Source: Daphnia pulex (lineage: Eukaryota > Arthropoda > Branchiopoda > Diplostraca > Daphniidae). Taken from it: DNA of 64,000 nt. Made by a program: the position numbers and the translations under genes. Below are positions 57,723 to 64,000 of the stretch, in pieces (position 1 is the stretch's first letter; each line of letters opens with the position of its first letter). The notes below the pieces were generated by a model. That model did not search any database. It saw nothing but the letters and a program-made list of their open reading frames with translations, and was not told the origin of the DNA. Where the stretch lies: contig NC_060026.1 in the NCBI RefSeq assembly GCF_021134715.1, positions 620,001-684,000 on the forward strand, read 5' to 3'.

Positions 57723-59480
57723 TTACTGCATGTACAAATCGATCCAGGCCCTGTATGCCGACACTCTTGTTTTAAGGCCAACAGTTCCGCAATCTGTCAG
57801 GGGGGGGAATATATGAAAAAGATTCCGTCAATTTAACGAATTTCATGAAACAGCAAAATTTATTTCTCAAAGAATTATACCTTTGGTGTAGCTGTTGATT
57901 CCGATTTGAGTCCAAGTTCCTCGCCCCGTTAAGATAACAACTGGACCGCCGACATCACCCTGTAAGACGATTGAGTTCAGATTTTTTTTTAAAGTGAACC
58001 CGATTAATTATTACGAGACGGACTGATGAAGAATTGACTTACGGTGCAACTGTATACTTCGTCAGTGGGACTAACGCAGATGTTTGAATCTGTAACGAAT
58101 CGCCCAATGTCCGCGTCCGACTTGCACTCGGCGGTGGCCAACATGTCAACCTTGCCTTGTTGAAGAGCGCTGTTTGGTGCTGCCACATCTGAAATGTTGA
58201 ATTTTGGGAAAGATTCAAGCTCGCATGTTGCATCATTGAATCGAAGAAGAATAACAAGGCCATTTTTTGTTGATGATCTTACCAGACGTTCCCCATCCCA
58301 ACAGCATGGCATGTTTGTCGGCGTATTGGTCCGAGTCGGCGCTGGCCGGTGGCAAACAAACAGGTGAAACACTCCTGGAAATGATGACGGGCGAGTCCAG
58401 TGTCAAGATGGCGATATCGTTGGCCTAATCCAAATTCGCAAATTAAATGAGTCCAATCGAAATTGACCGAAAAAGTTATCTAGAGACTTACGTAGTTGGC
58501 AGCATTGTATTGGCTGTGCAGGATGACTTTGTTGATCCTCCTCGTCATTTGGACGCTTGTTGGGCTCGTCTGCCCAATCAAGACGGTCACGCCCGACATG
58601 TCCAACAAAGACAATCTTAAAAGACCAAAAAGGAATAATTAGTTTGACTGATGTGCAACGAAACTGAAAGAATTTGAAATTCGATTACTGTTCAAGACAC
58701 TGGGCCGCCAATAGAACTTTAGAGTCGCTAACCAAAGTACCGGAACAAAAGTAGGCACCCACGCTATTTTTTAGGTTGACCTAATATCAAATGATTATAT
58801 AATAAAGTCTGTAGAGTGTAATAGATCATGGCGTAACGGAAGGTGAAATTGTTATAATTAACTCACCACGAACGGCCAGATATTCTTTTTGGCATTTTCT
58901 CCGTTAGCGATCCTTTCGCTAATGGCGGTGCGGTCGTCGTGGTGGTGATGTCCAGGGAATCTGAGGGGTCCACGGCCGCAAGTCGCATTGGTCACCGGCG
59001 CTTGTTTGACGCCATTCTCGTCTACCTCTTCTTCTTCGGCATCCTGTCTGGTGGATGCCGGAAGAGCAGGAGCTGCAGCACGCACATTAGGACTGGGCTG
59101 GCTGAAAAAGTAAGGCCAACCGTAGTAAACCATCGGGTGCTGCTGCTGTTGTTTCTGGAACATCATGGCGTAAGGATGGAAAAATGGCTGAGGAGGAGCC
59201 AAGGCTGGATTGGCAATTTCTTCGTAGACGTTCTTCTTTTGAATGGGGCCAGCGTACCCCGAGCCCTCAACTGAAATTTAAAATCATTATTATCACATTT
59301 AGCGAATATTTGAATTGTTTTTAAAATGGGGAATTCATTTGACTTACAATCGATGATGACGGCGTCATTGGTGCGAGTGACTTTGGGAAGGAAGAAACTG
59401 GCGACAGGATTGCAGCAGCTAAGCAAAGTCACCACCGCAAAGAAGAAGATGATTTTTGACAAATCTTTTTGTTGGCCCAT
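57723..59480 (-). CDS. Noncatalytic serine protease homologue (SPH), trypsin fold
   Basis: Exons 59348-59480, 58867-59270, 58689-58780, 58492-58615, 58283-58424, 58043-58188, 57881-57959 and 57723-57793 give 396 residues. A signal peptide (SKIIFFFAVVTLLSCCNPVAS) is followed by a long Gln-, Pro- and acid-rich pro-region. An activation site ISER/IANGENA (cut after R164) opens an S1 domain. The catalytic His is replaced (LLAAQCLE, Q206), the Asp is kept (NDIAIL, D254), and the Ser is replaced (GDVGGP, V350). It therefore cannot cleave by the usual triad. Such homologues in arthropods act as cofactors in prophenoloxidase and other immune cascades; that role here is inference. No clip domain was recognised in the pro-region. 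Confidence 0.92.
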
Positions 59481-62400
59481 CTTTTCTCCTATGATACATA
59501 TCAGATTAGATTTAATTGTGACAGGATTTTTTAATCAATTTTTTCAACATTAAAATAAAAGTGTAAAAATTTTACGCCCTATAACTAAAGAAATTAACTT
59601 AAGAAGCTTGATAGAATAATTACCTTGGTTCTTGCAGATGATTGTGTTGTTTCAGCACCGAAGAAGCTTGTGATTGACTTCTGAGCTGGGCTTCCCTTTT
59701 ATTGTGCGATTGCGGACGCTCAAGAAGCGCCGCCCTCGTTCATATTTGAGCATAATTGAGCCACCGCCCTTTTGAAATGAATTAAAAGCAACAATAGCGA
59801 AGTTGCTGCTTACTTGCGGTGTGACGCAGGACAGGTAGTAGGGTGAGGTCTCTAGTTGGTCCGTTTGGGCAGCGGTTGTTCAACTCTCAGTACGCGTTCC
59901 CGATGTTCGGTTGCGATTATTCGCTCTCGACCTTCGGCCACCGTCCAACTTGTAAATCAAGTTGCTTTTCCTTCTATTATACACTCTTATAATTCGAAGG
60001 TGATTGAGGTCTCGCTCTCTGGCTGATTGTAAACTTGTTTTTGCTCTAAATGCATTTCTTCTTGTTGGAGAACGCGGACTATAGCTCGGCAGCATTTTTC
60101 CTCTACAATACGATCTCTTGTCAGTTTTTCATCCCGGTGATGTCCTTTACTAATTTATTAACCGCACACTTTTTGCCTGTGCTATTTTTAATTTTTTAAT
60201 GGGTCTTTGTTGTGTGTGGTGTGAATAGATTTCAAGAGAACAAATTCAGTTTTCAGTGTTTTGCTGATATTATGATGTTGTTATGGCTTATCTCAGTTGA
60301 GCATATTTTAAAATCCATCGCGATCAAATTCGTTTGAATTGCACAAATCGTAATTGAACTCATCAAAAAGACATTCGCAATTTAAATATTAAAATTAGCT
60401 AAACATTTAAATAGATTTTTTAAAATGAAGAATTCAAGCTAAATAATTATTTTAATTTGAGCATTTGAGCCAAATTTAACCAAACAATGGATAAAATTGC
60501 CAATATGCCAAAATTGACTTCTTTTTTATTCCTGATATTATTATCATATTTATTACATATCATCATAAACAAGAGAATGTCTCTTTTTATTTCACTCATC
60601 AAAAGATCTGGTTGAATTCGGAGATGAATCGACAGTGACATTATCGTATGTATTTCTCAATTTTTTTTTTTTTTTTTATAGTTAAATTGATAACAGTGTA
60701 TTTGACTTGTGACTAACTGATAACTGACCGATTGTTGTGACTATAAACCGAGCTGTTGACTGGACGAACCAGGAAATGTGAATGATTCTTTCGAGTTCGC
60801 GTTCAAGGTATAAACCATTCCTGTTCACTTGTTCAGGTTTGAATTTATCGGGCAATCTCGTATTCCAACTCGCAATTCTCCTCCTTGCAGCAACTCGGGT
60901 GTTCTCAATTGTTGACGGTGCTCAACTGTCAAATATGGCAACGTGAACTCGGCAGTGGCATTGAAAGGACAGCGTCAACTAGCCACCGCTATTAACTATA
61001 CAACAAACAAGTTTGCAATCGGACTGATGTTGCCAAAAGAGAATTCATTCCCAGTCAGAAATCAATTGTCAAAAAGAGTTTTTCATATGTAGAATATCAT
61101 TATCGCCAGTTATGGGGGGACAGCGCAGGACAATGATGCGAGTGCAATAACATTTGAAGGTTGGCGAGTACCCAAGTGCATAGTAACCAGTAATTTCGCT
61201 TGGGCGATCTCACTGGAGCAGTGCCAAGTCTGATTAAAAGAGCGACAACATTAAGTATAGACAGCAATATGCAAATATCCACCATTGAGTTTGTGCATCC
61301 CAATTAAGGGGTTGGTTGTTTTGATTCTTTGGCGACATCACGTAGTACTGTTGTCGGAGGAGGAGGGGAGGGGTACCAAGAACGGAGAACGACACTGAAT
61401 AAACCTACAATAAGGAAACGAGAACTTTTCCGAAGCTCTCCTATAGTTCTGGAGCAAAAAATTGGCTGTCTGGCTTACATGTACTTTTCTTCGGCCAATA
61501 TTAAACTGGTTTTCATTTGACATTTTTCTTTTTTTCTTCCTGTTTTCTGTTTGGCGGTTGATTAAGCGCGTTTGTTGTAATAATAAGCAATGGCTTTTTC
61601 ATTATTTGTCCTTTTCACCAGAGCCCATATTAAATTTGAAGTTAATAATTTTAAGCGTTAACGGATGCCGTAAGATCGAATGAGAAAGTTATTGCGGAAA
61701 ATTTTTTGGGAGCTTTCGCCCTAACAAATTATAGTAGCTAGTCTACTAATTATGTAGAACGGGCATGAAAACAGGTCCAGCATTATACGTTTTAAAAAAT
61801 TGCGTAGTTAATTTTCAGGCCGAGTCAGTTTTATTCTTATTCAATTGGAAACTCACAAAATCAAATGATATAATGATTTTTGTTTTTAAGCAGATGCTGA
61901 GAGGTTGTTTAGCAAGTTGATTGAATAAAAAGTCCACTTTCGAAGCGAGAACGTCTACGGAAAAATCGCTCTACAAATTGATGGTATTATTTTTGCGGAT
62001 ATCCCAATCGCATTGCTCCTGCAGGTGTCTCGTTGAATAACTCTGGTGAGAAGCTACCCATACAAGAATAGATGCAAAACGTGTGCCGACCAATCTAATT
62101 CCCTGGACACCTTAATCGAACATTGATCATAGGGTCCTTGGCGGAATTAAGCAAAGCCATCAGGAAGGACTGGCCGTTCTTGGATAATTAAATTATTCAA
62201 ATAAACTTAAAAGGCTCATCAAATGGCATGACATAGTCAAAATGATCGATGACTGATGGATCGTACGATTTATTTATTTTATTTTGCATTAAGATGGAAA
62301 ACCAGCTTGTGACAGCAAGAGAGCGAGGTCCTCATCGATCATCCAGATGAAGAGTAGAAAAGACCAGCTTGATTTGCATTGCGAATAGGATTAATTTCAT

Positions 62401-62702
62401 TTCATCTTTTTGACTTATTGCATTTCAAAGGACATTATGGGGCCCAATTTATCGCAGTTTTATTCAGATGCTGTGCAGGGCGGATCTTCGTGAGCGTCAT
62501 CAAATCCGCAATAAAAAAGGAGGCCCTGATGCAGAAAGTGAATCAGAAATCATGTTGAAGTTGAAACAACACAACCTTCCAAGAACCAAGGTTATTCATA
62601 TTATTAAATATCACTTTATTGATTTAGCGTGTTTAAATGTAAATTCACTTGTTCGAATTGAATGTTTCCTAATAATGCATTAGTTGAAACTCGACAGTTG
62701 AC
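59481..62702. other. Intergenic, gene-poor
   Basis: No coding exon recognised. A poly-T tract lies near 60661-60679. 61171-61560 is a copy of the repeat also found at 63481-63830. A minus-strand open frame (59880-60095) and others here lack any domain. Confidence 0.5.
61171..61560 (+). repeat. Dispersed direct repeat, copy 1
   Basis: Collinear with 63481-63830: GTAATTT.CG.TTGGGCGAT, GGA.CAGTGCCAA.TCTGAT, AAAGAGCGACAACATT, GAGTTTGTGCAT, TTTTGATTCTTTGG, AAGGAAACG, TGGCTGTCTGG.TTACA and GGCCAAT blocks occur in the same order. Divergence is moderate. Probably an old local duplication or an unrecognised mobile element. Confidence 0.65.
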
Positions 62703-62915
62703 ACCTGTGGTCATATCGCAGTGGACGTGATTGGGCTCGTCCACAATTTCATGAAGCTGAATGCCACGATTGATCCAGTGCATTTTCAGGGATGGGTCTC
62801 TGCTAGTCGGGACTCTCTGGCTGTTTCTTTCTTCAGGGCAAGTTCCAATCGCTTAATTTTTTCTCAAAAGGGAGGTCTATCTGAAAATCTTTCATTTCAA
62901 GTTGAACCACAATGT
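62703..62915 (-). pseudogene. Relic of the CNTNAP-like/C1q gene family
   Basis: Minus strand reads DPSLKMHWINRGIQ and then NHVHCDMTTG, matching ADPSTSSDMYWID and IYVHCDMTSG of the gene at 36119-38000. The part before it resembles that gene's coiled coil (LELALKKETARESRLAE) in another frame. A single decayed exon of the family, about 24 kb from the intact gene. Confidence 0.7.
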
Positions 62916-64000
62916 TACTCAGAACTTTTATAGGACTTCAAACTCAGGACTGTCTGGACGAGTGGATTCTATTTTTTGAGACAAGAAAGGGAATAGACAC
63001 AGCAACTTCCACTGGGTAATATTTAAGGAAACAATTTCAGAATCCTCCACATTTTTATCATGGATGCCAGTGTAAAGATTTGACTCATCTGGAAGGTGTG
63101 ATTTTTATGTTCCAACAAAACAAACCCATATCAGACACTATATCTGATTTAATTTCATAAATATCTGATAATCATCTGTTTGCATTTTCTTTTCTATTTT
63201 TACTGCAGGATCACATCTAGTCTACACCATGATGCATTTCATCTGAGCTGCAACTGCCAAGCAATGATGAGAACGTACGTATGTAAGTAGACCTATCCTA
63301 GGCTTTATTACTCGTCGTGTTTCAGTTCATTTTTCCAGATAATAACTGTTAACCTTAGTTATGGCTGAATGTGAAAAGGGTTTTCCTGCTGATTAGGGAT
63401 TCATTGCGTGTTATAGGAAATCGCTCGTTTCTCCGAAATCAGAAATTTCGTAGCGCATAATCAATTTCCTAACGTGAAAACAGTTCCCATACAAGTAATT
63501 TTTCGTTTGGGCGATTTCAAGCTGGAACAGTGCCAACTCTGATATTCAAAAAGAGCGACAACATTGACTTATTGCTATTTAAATATGCAGACAACCAACA
63601 CTGCTACCGAGTTTGTGCATGTGCCAATTTGGGGTTGTTATTTTGATTCTTTGGTGTATGCAAAGAGCAGTGCTGAATGAACCCACAAGGAAACGGTAAA
63701 CTTTGCGAAGACTTTCTAGTTTCTCGAGCAGAGTGGCTGTCTGGTTTACACACGTCTTTGGCCAATGAACTAGTTTTCAATTGACACTTTTTATTGTTCT
63801 TTTTGTTTTATGTTCGGTGCTGGTCGATTAGTAAACACTATAATCAGCCGAAAACTATAGAATTTCATAATGAATATGCGAGTCGAGTGAACTAGATTTT
63901 CAGGTTGAATCATTTTCTTACTGCACATGTGAATGCATCCGTATAGAACTCATTCAGACACTGCACGTGGCCAGCCGGTGGCACGCTAGCCGGTGTAGTT
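62916..64000. other. Intergenic end of window
   Basis: Only the second copy of the dispersed repeat (63481-63830) is recognised. No coding exon found. Confidence 0.5.
63481..63830 (+). repeat. Dispersed direct repeat, copy 2
   Basis: Partner of 61171-61560, about 2.3 kb away in the same orientation, and shorter by small deletions. Confidence 0.65.

Overview
The window looks like animal nuclear DNA from a compact arthropod genome, most probably a cladoceran crustacean such as Daphnia. Introns are mostly 60-90 bp with GT-AG ends. The secreted C1q proteins with a coiled coil and a GLYSV..VYCDF-type fibrinogen-like segment, and the expanded glycosyltransferase and Golgi methyltransferase genes, fit that group. 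The genus is inferred from gene content and intron style, not from a marker gene.

Region 1 (1-27253) is a tandem array with a period of about 10 kb. Complete units run 7255-17259 and 17260-27253, and the window opens inside an earlier unit. Each unit carries, in order: a decayed LRP-like receptor fragment (minus strand), an intact single-exon gene for a protein with two HEPN-type Rx4H motifs, a six-exon C1q gene, about 3 kb of noncoding DNA, a tRNA-derived SINE, a broken alpha-1,3-fucosyltransferase copy, more noncoding DNA, and the last 16 codons of a METTL24-like methyltransferase. The third unit runs directly into the intact methyltransferase gene, which marks the right edge of the array. 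Units are almost identical except for the last 900 bp of the third.

Region 2 (27204-42737) is a cluster of secretory-pathway genes, mostly for glycan and peptide modification. It has two divergent membrane-anchored METTL24-like methyltransferases plus a broken third, two A4GNT-like glycosyltransferases, a C1GALT1-like core 1 galactosyltransferase, an alpha-1,3-fucosyltransferase, a long CNTNAP/fibrinogen-like protein ending in C1q, and a copper monooxygenase of the PHM type. The array appears to have formed from the edge of this cluster, since its units carry pieces of its fucosyltransferase and methyltransferase.

Region 3 (43112-50674) holds an intact six-exon gene derived from a pogo-type transposase (pipsqueak HTH, DDE core lacking the first Asp, AT-hooks). 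After noncoding DNA with degenerate direct repeats comes an Ire1/RNase L-like kinase joined to seven ankyrin repeats and lacking a KEN nuclease domain.

Region 4 (50675-64000) is gene-poor. It has a second intact C1q gene, a serine protease homologue whose catalytic His and Ser are both replaced, two decayed fragments of the C1q/CNTNAP-like family, and diverged direct repeats.

The recurring theme is extracellular recognition (C1q, fibrinogen-like, protease homologue) and the glycans such proteins might see, with an amplified HEPN gene tied to a C1q gene. No rRNA gene, functional tRNA gene, CRISPR array or retroviral element was recognised. Exon coordinates come from reading splice sites and frame by eye and have not been checked against transcripts.
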